A stretch of 30,194 bases of DNA, taken from positions 1 through 30,194 of the forward strand of contig CALKYH010000076.1 of assembly GCA_938003595.1 (NCBI GenBank). The letters are read 5' to 3'. Source of the DNA: an uncultured bacterium (GTDB taxonomy: Bacteria; Planctomycetota; Phycisphaerae; Phycisphaerales; UBA1924). A model generated the notes under the pieces. The model did not search any database and was not told the DNA's origin. It saw only the letters and a list, made by a program, of their open reading frames with translations. Made by a program: the position numbers and the translations under genes. This document shows, in pieces, positions 1 through 6,588 of this stretch. Each line of letters begins with the position of its first letter. The stretch's first letter is position 1.

Positions 1-754
1 GGCAGGGCTTGTTGATCGACGCCTGGCCGACCTCGATCAGGCCGGTCATCTTCTCCCGCACCAGCGCGGCGCCGTCGAGGACCGTCACCGACATCCCCGT
101 CGCTCGACCCATCGCCCGGGCCTGCTCGGCCATCCACGCCGGCGTCGCGATGTTCGGCGGCGTGGCGCTCATCCAGCGCGAGATGTTCGCCGACTTGGCC
201 AGCCCCAGGCCCATCTCCATGCCGGTGGTGAACCGGCGGCTGCTGGAGCGCAGCGCCAGTTTCGACCGGCGCGGCGGCGTGGACGCCGTGCCCTTGAGCC
301 CCTCGAACACGAAGGAGGCCAGGCCGATCGCCTCGCCGAAGGCGCGCCCGGCCAGGTCCTCGCCCAGGGTGGACCCGGATTCCTCCAGCGCGGGGGTGAT
401 CTCGATGGAGGCCTTGGCGGCCTTGGTGTCGGCCAGGCGACGCGCGACCGAGGCCGCGGCGCTGCGGATCGCGTCCGCCGACAGCGACTCGGCCTTGCCG
501 AGCCCGACGATGAGGATGCGGTCGAACCCGCCCTTGCGCCCGCCGGCGGGGAAGGCCTCCACGATGCGCCCGAGTTCACCCGAGCTTTCCGGCCGGGCGA
601 GCGCCTCGGCCGCGGCGCCGTCGGCGTCGAAGTCCTGCGAGCCCTTGTCGAGGGCCGGGCGCTGACCCTCGCGGGTGGGCTGGAAGACGCCCAGGACGAG
701 GGTTCCGCCGGCGGCGGCGCGCGTGGACGAGACGATTTCGACGGACTCAAACAT
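1..754 (-). CDS. pepA: Leucyl aminopeptidase (M17 family), N-terminal part, cut by window start
   Basis: The frame reads from an ATG at 754 leftward and runs off the window open, giving about 251 residues. A Shine-Dalgarno-like GAAGGAG at 764-770 lies 9 bases upstream, which supports this start. The N-terminal macro-like half shows a FDRILIVGLGK strand-loop. The linker into the peptidase domain carries the M17 pattern ANISRWMSATPPNIATP, then VLDGAALVREKMTGLIEVGQ, which matches the family segment ending in VGQGS. The two-zinc site and catalytic Lys/Arg would lie beyond position 1. M17 enzymes are cytoplasmic hexameric aminopeptidases that remove N-terminal Leu and other residues from peptides. 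The gene is divergent from the HIT-family gene. Family assignment is firm; substrate range cannot be judged from this half. Confidence 0.88.
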   Translation of the reverse strand, partial: MFESVEIVSSTRAAAGGTLVLGVFQPTREGQRPALDKGSQDFDADGAAAEALARPESSGELGRIVEAFPAGGRKGGFDRILIVGLGKAESLSADAIRSAAASVARRLADTKAAKASIEITPALEESGSTLGEDLAGRAFGEAIGLASFVFEGLKGTASTPPRRSKLALRSSSRRFTTGMEMGLGLAKSANISRWMSATPPNIATPAWMAEQARAMGRATGMSVTVLDGAALVREKMTGLIEVGQASINKPC

Positions 755-869
755 CCTCGGGGACTCCTTCGAGCATCAGGTCGGGAAGGTCAGGTTGGGG
801 CCGCTCCGCTGCCCGCGGGGCGGTCGAGGAAGGTACCCGAACCCCCGGCCGGGCGTTGCGGGCGGCTTC

Positions 870-875
870 TACACT
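870..875 (+). promoter_or_regulatory. Probable -10 element (TACACT) of a leaderless HIT-family gene
   Basis: TACACT ends 6 bases before the ATG at 882, so a transcript starting at the usual distance would begin at the A of the start codon. No Shine-Dalgarno sequence precedes this ATG and no convincing -35 box is visible. Inference from spacing only. Confidence 0.45.
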
Positions 876-881
876 CTGCGC

Positions 882-1478
882 ATGACGCCCCGAACCCGAG
901 CCATCCATGCGCCGTGGCGCGAGAAGTACCTGCTGGCGATGGCGGCGGCCGAGAGGGGCGTTCCGGACGGCGCAGAGGCGGATCTCCCGGCCCCGAAGGG
1001 CTCCACCGGGTGCTTCCTGCGCGACTACTGGCTGGCGCCGGACCAGGACGAGCCGAACCATGTGATCGTCCGGCGCACCGACGAACAGGCCGGCGGCGCG
1101 GGGCTGGGCGGGATGATCCTGCTCAATCTGTTCCCCTACGCGAGCGGGCACCTGCTGGTGGCGCTGGGGCAGAGCCGCGGGCGGCTGCTGGAGTACTCGC
1201 CCGCTCAGCGTGCGGCGCTGTGGTCGATGGTGGACGATGCGATGGACCTGATGGAGCGGGCGCTTCGACCGCAGGGCGTCAATGTCGGGCTGAACCAGGG
1301 TCGTGCGGCGGGGGCGGGGGTGCCGGAGCACGCGCATGTGCACCTGGTGCCGCGCTGGCACGGGGATGTGAACTTCATGACCGTGGTGGGCGAGACGCGG
1401 GTGATCCCCTCGTCCACGGCGGGCGTCGCGGCGCGGTACCGGGAGGCGTGGCGGGCGCGCGGGGCGGCGGGGGCCTAG
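882..1478 (+). CDS. HIT-family protein, Ap4A phosphorylase-like
   Basis: 198 residues. The histidine triad is H150-A-H152-V-H154 followed by LVPRW and then GDVNFM and ETRVIP. This extended motif is typical of the HIT subgroup that contains actinobacterial Ap4A phosphorylase rather than short Hint-type proteins. Cys44 in the segment GCFLRDYW is near the position of the usual N-terminal cysteine of that subgroup. The likely role is cleavage of diadenosine polyphosphates or related nucleotide phosphoanhydrides in the cytoplasm, with H152 as the probable nucleophile. The frame is open further upstream, but homology and the TACACT box favour the ATG at 882. The gene lies 42 bases before the mlaF-like gene; no functional link is evident. 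Hydrolase versus phosphorylase activity cannot be decided from sequence. Confidence 0.85.
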   Translation: MTPRTRAIHAPWREKYLLAMAAAERGVPDGAEADLPAPKGSTGCFLRDYWLAPDQDEPNHVIVRRTDEQAGGAGLGGMILLNLFPYASGHLLVALGQSRGRLLEYSPAQRAALWSMVDDAMDLMERALRPQGVNVGLNQGRAAGAGVPEHAHVHLVPRWHGDVNFMTVVGETRVIPSSTAGVAARYREAWRARGAAGA

Positions 1479-1501
1479 CGGACGCGGGGCGCCTGTTCGG
1501 G

Positions 1502-1507
1502 TACATT
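1502..1507 (+). promoter_or_regulatory. Possible -10 element (TACATT) before the mlaF-like gene
   Basis: TACATT ends 13 bases before the ATG at 1521, which would give a transcript with a leader of about 7 bases and no room for a Shine-Dalgarno site. No clear -35 is visible. Confidence 0.3.
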
Positions 1508-1520
1508 CGGGCTTCACACG

Positions 1521-2408
1521 ATGTCACAAGAGCCGGTCATCTCGGTGCGTGGGCTGGTGAAGCGGTACGACGGGCGGACCGTGCTGAACGGCCTGAACCT
1601 GGATGTCCAGCCCGGCGAGACCATGGTCATCATGGGCGGGTCGGGGTCGGGCAAGTCCACCTTCCTGCGCTGCATGATCGGGTCGGAGATCCCCGAGGAG
1701 GGCCAGATCAGCCTCTTCGGCCGGGAGATCACCTCGCTGGACGAGGGCGGGATGAACGACATCCGGCGGAAGTTCGGCATCCTGTTCCAGTCCGGGGCGC
1801 TCTTCAACAGCATGACGATCGCGGAGAATGTGGCCCTGCCGCTGCAGGAGCACACCACGCTCGACAGCGACATCATCGACATCCAGGTGAAGATCAAGCT
1901 GGAGCTGGTGGGCCTGCGCGAGCACGCGGACAAGTACCCCGCGCAGATCTCCGGCGGCATGAAGAAGCGGGCCGGCCTGGCCCGGGCGCTGTCGCTGGAC
2001 CCGCGGCTGCTGTTCTACGACGAGCCCTCCGCCGGCCTGGACCCGGTGACCAGCGCCGAGATCGACCGGCTGATCGTCGACCTGAGCAAGAAGCTGGGCG
2101 TGACGAGCGTCGTCGTCACGCACGAGATGGACTCGGCCTTCACGATCGCCGACCGCATGGCGATGCTGGACAAGGGGCGGATGCTCACCGTCCAGTCGCG
2201 GGACTGGTACGACCAGCTCCGCCACACCCCGGCCGACCAGGTGGAGGCGCTGGACGAGGACCGCCAGCTCATCCGCCAGTTCCTTCGCGGCGACGCCGAG
2301 GGCCCCATCACCCGCCGGCGCGCCATGACCAACTACGAGGACGACCTCTTCGGCGCCAAGCCCACGCTGCCCGGGGCGCCGAGCATCGTGCCGTCGCGCA
2401 ATGTCTGA
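1521..2408 (+). CDS. mlaF: MlaF-type ABC transporter ATPase (phospholipid/MCE transport)
   Basis: 295 residues. ABC ATPase features in order: Walker A GGSGSGKST (39-47), Q-loop Gln90 in FQSGALFNSMTI, signature ISGGMKKR (143-150), Walker B LLFYDEPSAGLD (163-174) and switch His201. The FQSGALF and SGGMxxR forms are characteristic of the MlaF/Mkl branch that powers MCE lipid transporters. The protein should sit on the cytoplasmic face of the inner membrane and drive lipid movement with a MlaE permease and the MCE protein encoded next. It has about 25 extra C-terminal residues after the usual end. The downstream MCE gene begins 59 bases later on the same strand, so the two are probably co-transcribed. 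The MlaE permease gene is not in this window. Confidence 0.9.
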   Translation: MSQEPVISVRGLVKRYDGRTVLNGLNLDVQPGETMVIMGGSGSGKSTFLRCMIGSEIPEEGQISLFGREITSLDEGGMNDIRRKFGILFQSGALFNSMTIAENVALPLQEHTTLDSDIIDIQVKIKLELVGLREHADKYPAQISGGMKKRAGLARALSLDPRLLFYDEPSAGLDPVTSAEIDRLIVDLSKKLGVTSVVVTHEMDSAFTIADRMAMLDKGRMLTVQSRDWYDQLRHTPADQVEALDEDRQLIRQFLRGDAEGPITRRRAMTNYEDDLFGAKPTLPGAPSIVPSRNV

Positions 2409-2467
2409 ATGACCACCCGGCGCCGCCGAACGATCGGCCGCCGGCCAGCCCGTGAGAGACCCCGAGC

Positions 2468-3709
2468 ATGAGCCGACAGCGAACCGCCAACAACAACATC
2501 CGCGCCGGCGCCTTCCTGATCGTCGCGGTGATCGCCGCGTTCGCGATCGTGGTGGTGCTCGCGGGGCTGCGCGAGAAGCTCGAGCCGCGCGATCCCTACA
2601 TCGTCCGCTTCGACATCGCCACGGGGGCGACGGGGCTGGAGGCGGGGTCGATCGTGCGGATCGGCGGAGTGGAGGTCGGGCGCGTGACGAAGGTCGAACT
2701 GGTCACGGAGGCCAGCCAGGAGCGGACGCCGGGCGTCTACGCGACGATCGGCGTGGACAAGGATCGGCAGTTCTTCGGGACGCCGGTGGCCTTTCTCGAG
2801 CGCCCGCTGCTGGGCGCCGGGGCCGAGCTGAACTTCGCGTCCCTCGGAGACGAGCAGGCCGCGCCCCTGCCCGTCGGCGGACAGATCGTCGGCGCGATCG
2901 CGCCGCCGTCGTTCCTCTCCGGGCTGGGCTACGGCGACAAGCAGGTCTCCGAGCTGCAGCGGATCATGGCCAACACGGACGAGTTCACCGGGAACATCAA
3001 GGACCTGACCGGCGACGCCAAGGCGCGCTCGAAGCAGTGGTTCGACGACGCCGACCGCATCATCACCAACTTCCGGACCTCCTCCGATGAGTTCCCCGCC
3101 ATCACGGACAATGTGAAGCAGCGTCTGGACGAGGTGAAGGAGTTCATCGCCAAGGCCCGCGCCGTGCTCGACGACAACCGCCCGAGCATCGACAACATCA
3201 TCGCCAACACGCAGGACGCGAGCGAGCACCTCAAGGAGCTGCTCGCCTCGCTGAACACCGAGACCAAGGAGTCGCTCAACGCGATGCTGGAGGACGGGCG
3301 CGCCGCCGTCGGCGACGCCAAGGCCGCCCTCGGGCGCGTGAGCGACCTCATCACGGAGCAGACGCCGAACCTGCGCCGCTCGCTGGCCAATACGCGACTC
3401 GCCTCGGATCAGCTCAAGATGACGCTCGAGGAGCTCCGCGCCTCGCCCTGGCGCCTGCTCTACCGGCCGGACACCCGCGAGCTGGAGTTCGAGTTCCTCT
3501 ACGACGCGGCGCGAACCTACGCCGCGGCCGTGAGCGATCTGCGCTCGGCGAGCGAGGCGCTGCAGGCGGTGTCCGCGATGAGCAACGCCGACCCGACCCA
3601 GGTGGCCGAGCTGCTCGAGAGCGTGACCGCGGCGTTCAACGCCTACGAAGGCGCCGAGAAGCGGTTCCTCGAGCTGGTGACGGAGCAGGCCGCGCCGGCG
3701 GGCCAATGA
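2468..3709 (+). CDS. mlaD: MlaD/MCE-domain lipid transport protein
   Basis: 413 residues. A single N-terminal membrane segment (about 15-34) is followed by one MCE domain (about 43-130), recognisable from YIVRFDIATGATGLEAGSIV followed by RIGGVEVGRVTKVEL. A long helical, probably coiled-coil region (about 150-330) follows, with repeated Asn/Asp-rich heptads. This is the layout of inner-membrane-anchored, periplasm-spanning MCE proteins that partner MlaE/MlaF. A GAGAG stretch precedes the ATG as a possible ribosome site. The final 128 bases (3569-3696) are repeated almost perfectly at 4221-4348. The stop overlaps the next start in an ATGA. The MCE call is firm; the transported lipid is unknown. 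Confidence 0.87.
   Translation: MSRQRTANNNIRAGAFLIVAVIAAFAIVVVLAGLREKLEPRDPYIVRFDIATGATGLEAGSIVRIGGVEVGRVTKVELVTEASQERTPGVYATIGVDKDRQFFGTPVAFLERPLLGAGAELNFASLGDEQAAPLPVGGQIVGAIAPPSFLSGLGYGDKQVSELQRIMANTDEFTGNIKDLTGDAKARSKQWFDDADRIITNFRTSSDEFPAITDNVKQRLDEVKEFIAKARAVLDDNRPSIDNIIANTQDASEHLKELLASLNTETKESLNAMLEDGRAAVGDAKAALGRVSDLITEQTPNLRRSLANTRLASDQLKMTLEELRASPWRLLYRPDTRELEFEFLYDAARTYAAAVSDLRSASEALQAVSAMSNADPTQVAELLESVTAAFNAYEGAEKRFLELVTEQAAPAGQ
3569..3696 (+). repeat. 128-bp direct repeat, copy 1 (inside the 3' end of the MCE gene)
   Basis: This stretch matches 4221-4348 at a fixed offset of 652 bases with one mismatch (G3577 versus C4229). It encodes the MCE C-terminal segment from VSAMSNADP to VTEQAA. 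Identity stops abruptly on both sides, so it is a true duplication boundary rather than general similarity. Confidence 0.97.
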
Positions 3710-4233
3710 GCCGGAACCCGCTCGTCCTTCGCTCGCAACGCAGGGTGCTCCTTGTTGTGTTGGGCGGCGCTGCCCTGTGCGTCCTGCTCGCGCCCGCTCT
3801 GTATTTCCTGTCTGCGCCATTGCGGTACTCGTTCGCCATCAGGAGCGGCGCGATGGACCTGGATGTCCCGAGTCAGATGGTCGCCCTCTGGCCAGACACG
3901 ACACACGACATCAGTTACTTCACGCAATACTACGGCAAGCCGTCCTGGCGCTCTCAGGTGACGCTCTGCGACGCCGATTACATGTACGAGCTGATCTTCA
4001 ATGCGAGTATCCGATTGTCTCTCACGGGAATGTCGGTAGAGAGCGCGGATGCCGGAGAGCTGATTCTCGCCAAACACACGCTTACTCAGGACCTCGCCAC
4101 GGGCAGAAGCGTCCCAAGCAGCGGTGCGACGGTGCAATACCTAGACTTCGACGCTTGGGATGCATTCGTGAGGACCGGCGGGAAGGACCTGTCGATCCTC
4201 GGCATAGGCGACTGTGTGCCGTGTCCGCCATGA
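3706..4233 (+). CDS. Membrane-anchored protein of unknown function
   Basis: 175 residues. A basic N-terminus and one hydrophobic segment (about 14-36) suggest an inner-membrane anchor or uncleaved signal, with the rest in the periplasm. I recognise no domain. It starts within the MCE stop codon (ATGA, 3706-3709) and ends within the start of a remnant ORF (ATGA, 4230-4233). Its last five residues (VPCPP) are encoded across the junction into repeat copy 2. Codon and base use look less GC-biased than in neighbouring genes (for example TATTTC, GTATCCGATTG, CTAGAC), which fits later arrival. It lies exactly between the two copies of the MCE 3' end. Function cannot be inferred beyond possible coupling to the MCE system. 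Confidence 0.6.
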   Translation: MSRNPLVLRSQRRVLLVVLGGAALCVLLAPALYFLSAPLRYSFAIRSGAMDLDVPSQMVALWPDTTHDISYFTQYYGKPSWRSQVTLCDADYMYELIFNASIRLSLTGMSVESADAGELILAKHTLTQDLATGRSVPSSGATVQYLDFDAWDAFVRTGGKDLSILGIGDCVPCPP

Positions 4234-4348
4234 GCAACGCCGACCCGACCCAGGTGGCCGAGCTGCTCGAGAGCGTGACCGCGGCGTTCAACGCCTACGA
4301 AGGCGCCGAGAAGCGGTTCCTCGAGCTGGTGACGGAGCAGGCCGCGCC
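4221..4348 (+). repeat. 128-bp direct repeat, copy 2 (duplicate of the MCE gene 3' end)
   Basis: This is the partner of 3569-3696 with one mismatch in 128 bases. It keeps the reading frame of the MCE tail but is detached from the rest of the MCE gene. Confidence 0.97.
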
Positions 4349-4361
4349 CTCGCCGCAATAG
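4230..4361 (+). pseudogene. Detached C-terminal fragment of the MCE protein (43-residue remnant ORF)
   Basis: ATG at 4230 to TAG at 4359-4361 encodes 43 residues from MSNADPTQ to AAPSPQ, the same as the MCE protein's last residues except for the final few (AAPAGQ in the intact gene). The ATG overlaps the TGA of the 175-residue gene, so it could be translated by coupling. A 43-residue tail without the MCE domain is most simply a duplication scar. Either tail could be the ancestral end of the MCE gene. Confidence 0.65.
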
Positions 4362-4418
4362 CCACCGAAGGACTCTCCGGATCCTCAGGATTCGGCTTGG
4401 CGCGGGCGGGAGCGCTGG

Positions 4419-4424
4419 TACCCT
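4419..4424 (+). promoter_or_regulatory. Possible -10 element (TACCCT) for the beta-helix gene
   Basis: TACCCT lies 39 bases before the ATG at 4464, which would give a leader of about 33 bases that includes the strong Shine-Dalgarno sequence at 4448-4454. No -35 is obvious. Confidence 0.35.
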
Positions 4425-4447
4425 TCACCGGGCGCTCGGCGGCGCCC

Positions 4448-4454
4448 GGGAGGA
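4448..4454 (+). promoter_or_regulatory. Ribosome binding site (GGGAGGA) fixing the beta-helix start
   Basis: GGGAGGA lies 9 bases before ATG 4464 and supports that start. It contrasts with the several genes here that lack any Shine-Dalgarno site. Confidence 0.65.
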
Positions 4455-4463
4455 CCCTGGGTC

Positions 4464-5582
4464 ATGGTGATCGTTGTTCCGCATCGTCGCCTCGCGGCGT
4501 TCGCGTTTGCACTCGGCCTGACTGCGATCGGCTTCGCGGGCGACCTCACGCCGCCGCCCGGGCCGGTGTCGCCGACGATGCTGCCGCTCACCCAGGTCGA
4601 GCCGCGGACGCCGATCAGCGCGTCGACCACGCCCGGCGACGCCGACTCGCTGTTCCGGATCACCCAACCGGGCTCGTACTTCCTGACCGGCGATGTCGTC
4701 GGGGTCGCGGGGCGCTCCGGGATCGAGATCGCCGCGAGCGATGTGACCATCGATTTGATGGGCTTCACGCTTCGCGGCGTGGCGGGCTCGCTCGGAGGCA
4801 TCGTCGAGGCGAGTCTTTTCCTGCGGGTCGCGATCCGGAACGGCTTTGTCCGAGGCTGGGGCGAGGCCGGGGTGGATCTGATCAACTCCGGCTCCATCGT
4901 GGATGGCCTGACGCTGGTCAGCAACGGCCGAGAGGGATTGCGGGTCGGCTCGTCCAGCGTCCTGCGGTCGTGCGTCGCTGAGTTCAACGGCCTCGCCGGG
5001 ATCGTCGCCGGAACCTCGTCGACCATCCAGGACTGCATCTCGTCGAGCAACGGCGCGCAGGGGTACTTGGTCAATTCCCGGAGCACGGTCTCCCGCTGTG
5101 CCGCCGAGGGCAATCAGGGCGCTGGATTCGAAGGCGTCTTCGGCGCGCTCTTCGTTGACTGCGCCGCCGGTTCGAACGCGGAGTCTGGGTTCGATGTGAG
5201 GCAGGGCGTCACTGTCAATCGCTGCAGTTCGACCACAAACGGGGCTCATGGCATCCTGGCCTCGAACGACTGCGTCATCCTCTTCAACATGTGCCACCGC
5301 AACGGAACGCTCGGGGAGGGCTCCGGCGTCCATGTCACCAGCACGGATGTCCGCGTTGAGGGCAACATCTGCACCGACAACGACTGGGGCATCCGGACCA
5401 CAGCCTCCGGCGGCATCTACCTTCGAAACTCGTGCTCGGGGAACACCAGCGGCAACTGGAATATCGTCGCCGGCAACGTGTGCCTGGTGATTGCGGCGAC
5501 TCCGACGACCACTTCGTTCACGGGGAATTCCGGCGGCGTGTCGCCCGGGACCAGCGACCCGAACGCGAACTTCTCGTACTGA
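4464..5582 (+). CDS. Exported right-handed parallel beta-helix protein
   Basis: 372 residues. A signal peptide (about 1-25: basic VPHRRL, hydrophobic AAFAFALGL, ending FAG) is followed at once by DLTPPPGPVSPTM and VEPRTPI. The segment DADSLFRITQPGSYFLTGDV leads into a repetitive region (about 75-340) of short strands with recurring units such as SGIEIAASDVTIDLMGF, NGREGLRVGSSSVLRSC and NGLAGIVAGTSSTIQDC. These Asn-Gly turns and regular Cys/Val ladders are the hallmark of pectate-lyase-like parallel beta-helices. I see no catalytic residue set of a known lyase, so binding, structural or carbohydrate-processing roles are all possible. The PPPGPVSPTM module recurs in the next gene. Asn-Val near 5475 is encoded with the rare ACGT. 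Export and fold are well supported; the activity is not. Confidence 0.82.
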   Translation: MVIVVPHRRLAAFAFALGLTAIGFAGDLTPPPGPVSPTMLPLTQVEPRTPISASTTPGDADSLFRITQPGSYFLTGDVVGVAGRSGIEIAASDVTIDLMGFTLRGVAGSLGGIVEASLFLRVAIRNGFVRGWGEAGVDLINSGSIVDGLTLVSNGREGLRVGSSSVLRSCVAEFNGLAGIVAGTSSTIQDCISSSNGAQGYLVNSRSTVSRCAAEGNQGAGFEGVFGALFVDCAAGSNAESGFDVRQGVTVNRCSSTTNGAHGILASNDCVILFNMCHRNGTLGEGSGVHVTSTDVRVEGNICTDNDWGIRTTASGGIYLRNSCSGNTSGNWNIVAGNVCLVIAATPTTTSFTGNSGGVSPGTSDPNANFSY

Positions 5583-5643
5583 ATTCCCCCGCATCGTCGC
5601 GGATACTGTCAGAAAATGTCTTGGCCGATCTCCTGCCTCCATG

Positions 5644-5649
5644 TAGCAT
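5644..5649 (+). promoter_or_regulatory. Possible -10 element (TAGCAT) for the Hcp-like gene
   Basis: TAGCAT lies 38 bases before the ATG at 5688, preceded by TG. The same hexamer sits before mqnA (7954-7959) and, on the minus strand, before the enzyme I gene (23380-23385). A leader of about 32 bases would contain the weak GCGAGGG ribosome site. Confidence 0.35.
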
Positions 5650-5687
5650 CGGGGCCGCGCAATGGTGCGCACGAAAGCGAGGGCTCG

Positions 5688-6377
5688 ATGGGGAATCTTG
5701 GGAACTGGGCGCTGGGCATCGGCGCGGTCGGCGTGATCCTGATGATCGGCGCGCGGGGCGACGCGGGGAACCTCAACCCGCCGCCCGGGCCCGTGTCGCC
5801 CACCATGACGCCGCTCAGCGGCCTCGCCGGCTCGATCGACAACATCGCGGACCTGATCCAGCAGAGCCAGGGCGCCGAAGGAGGGTCCGGAATTGATCCT
5901 CTTCTGTACGGCATATCGCTGGGCGAGCCGGGCGATCTGTACCTCAATGTGCCCGGGGCGCCGGGCGAGGAAAACGACCCGGACTTCGAGAATTGGATCA
6001 CCGTCGCGGACTACACGCTCGAGGCCGGGTCCTTCGGGCCCGGCATGGAGGGCGGCTTCGGCCCGCTGCGCGTCCTGCACCTGATGGACAAGTCCGCCCC
6101 GAAGCTCTTCGACATCCTGGCGCGAGGCACGAATCTGCCCCTTGTGAAACTGCACGCCAGGCAATCCAGCGGTGCGGATCCCATCGTCTACTTCAAGGTG
6201 GAGGTGACGAACGCCACGATTTCAAAGATCACGCCCTTCTTCGGCGGGCGCGCGATGATCGTGGAGTTCGACTATGAGCGCGTGAACATCATCTATATTC
6301 CGCAGAACCCGCAGTCCGGCCAGCCGGGCACGCCGATCCCGTTCTGCTGGGACCGTGGAACCAACACGCCGTGCTGA
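5688..6377 (+). CDS. Exported Hcp-fold protein (type VI tube-like domain after a signal sequence)
   Basis: 229 residues from ATG 5688. The frame is open 72 bases further up, but this ATG gives a proper hydrophobic signal (about 6-21: NWALGIGAVGVILMIG) and a plausible cleavage near RGDA. The mature part starts NLNPPPGPVSPTM, matching the beta-helix protein upstream. Residues about 82-215 read like Hcp: DLYLNVPGAPGEENDPDFEN, WITVADYTLEAG, LRVLHLMDKSAPKLFDILAR, VKLHARQ, YFKVEVTNATISKI and VEFDYERVNIIYI. The order and pattern fit the Hcp beta-barrel family (ring-forming tube proteins and effectors). Canonical Hcp has no signal peptide and lies in a T6SS cluster, and no such cluster is seen here. 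A free-standing secreted Hcp-like protein is therefore more likely than a working T6SS tube. Fold assignment is from pattern only. Confidence 0.72.
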   Translation: MGNLGNWALGIGAVGVILMIGARGDAGNLNPPPGPVSPTMTPLSGLAGSIDNIADLIQQSQGAEGGSGIDPLLYGISLGEPGDLYLNVPGAPGEENDPDFENWITVADYTLEAGSFGPGMEGGFGPLRVLHLMDKSAPKLFDILARGTNLPLVKLHARQSSGADPIVYFKVEVTNATISKITPFFGGRAMIVEFDYERVNIIYIPQNPQSGQPGTPIPFCWDRGTNTPC

Positions 6378-6384
6378 CGGGCGC

Positions 6385-6588
6385 TCAGCCCCCCCGGCGC
6401 ATCCGACGCATCCACCGCCCGTACTCCAGCACGGCGTGGATCGTCTCCAGGCGCGACGCCGGCATGCCCTGGCCGAAGGCGGTCTCCGTGCGCCAGCGCC
6501 AGTAGGCGCCGCGGAACCGGAACCGCGTGATGACGCCCAGCCGCGCCAGCTCGTACAGCCCGCCGATGGTGTCGAGCAGCCAGCGCAC
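6385..6588 (-). CDS. Small conserved-looking basic protein of unknown function (67 aa)
   Basis: The GTG start at 6588-6586 overlaps the ruvA stop by one base (TAGTG), a classical translational-coupling junction. The sequence begins VRWLLDTIGGLYELARLGVI, continues with RFRFRGAYWRWRTETAFG and ends in an Arg-rich tail. It is rich in Arg and Trp, with an amphipathic first helix, so peripheral membrane or nucleic-acid contact is possible. I do not recognise a named family. The tight coupling to ruvA and coherent residue composition support a real gene. It converges on the Hcp-like gene with only 7 bases between the stops. Confidence 0.6.
   Translation of the reverse strand: MRWLLDTIGGLYELARLGVITRFRFRGAYWRWRTETAFGQGMPASRLETIHAVLEYGRWMRRMRRGG

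Noticed and set aside
3569..4348. Insertion sequence with terminal inverted repeats
   Set aside because: The flanking repeats are direct, 128 bases long and coding; no inverted termini or transposase were found between them.
5688..6377. Part of a type VI secretion system
   Set aside because: Only an Hcp-like domain is seen; no VgrG, sheath, ClpV or membrane-complex genes are present, and the protein has a signal sequence.
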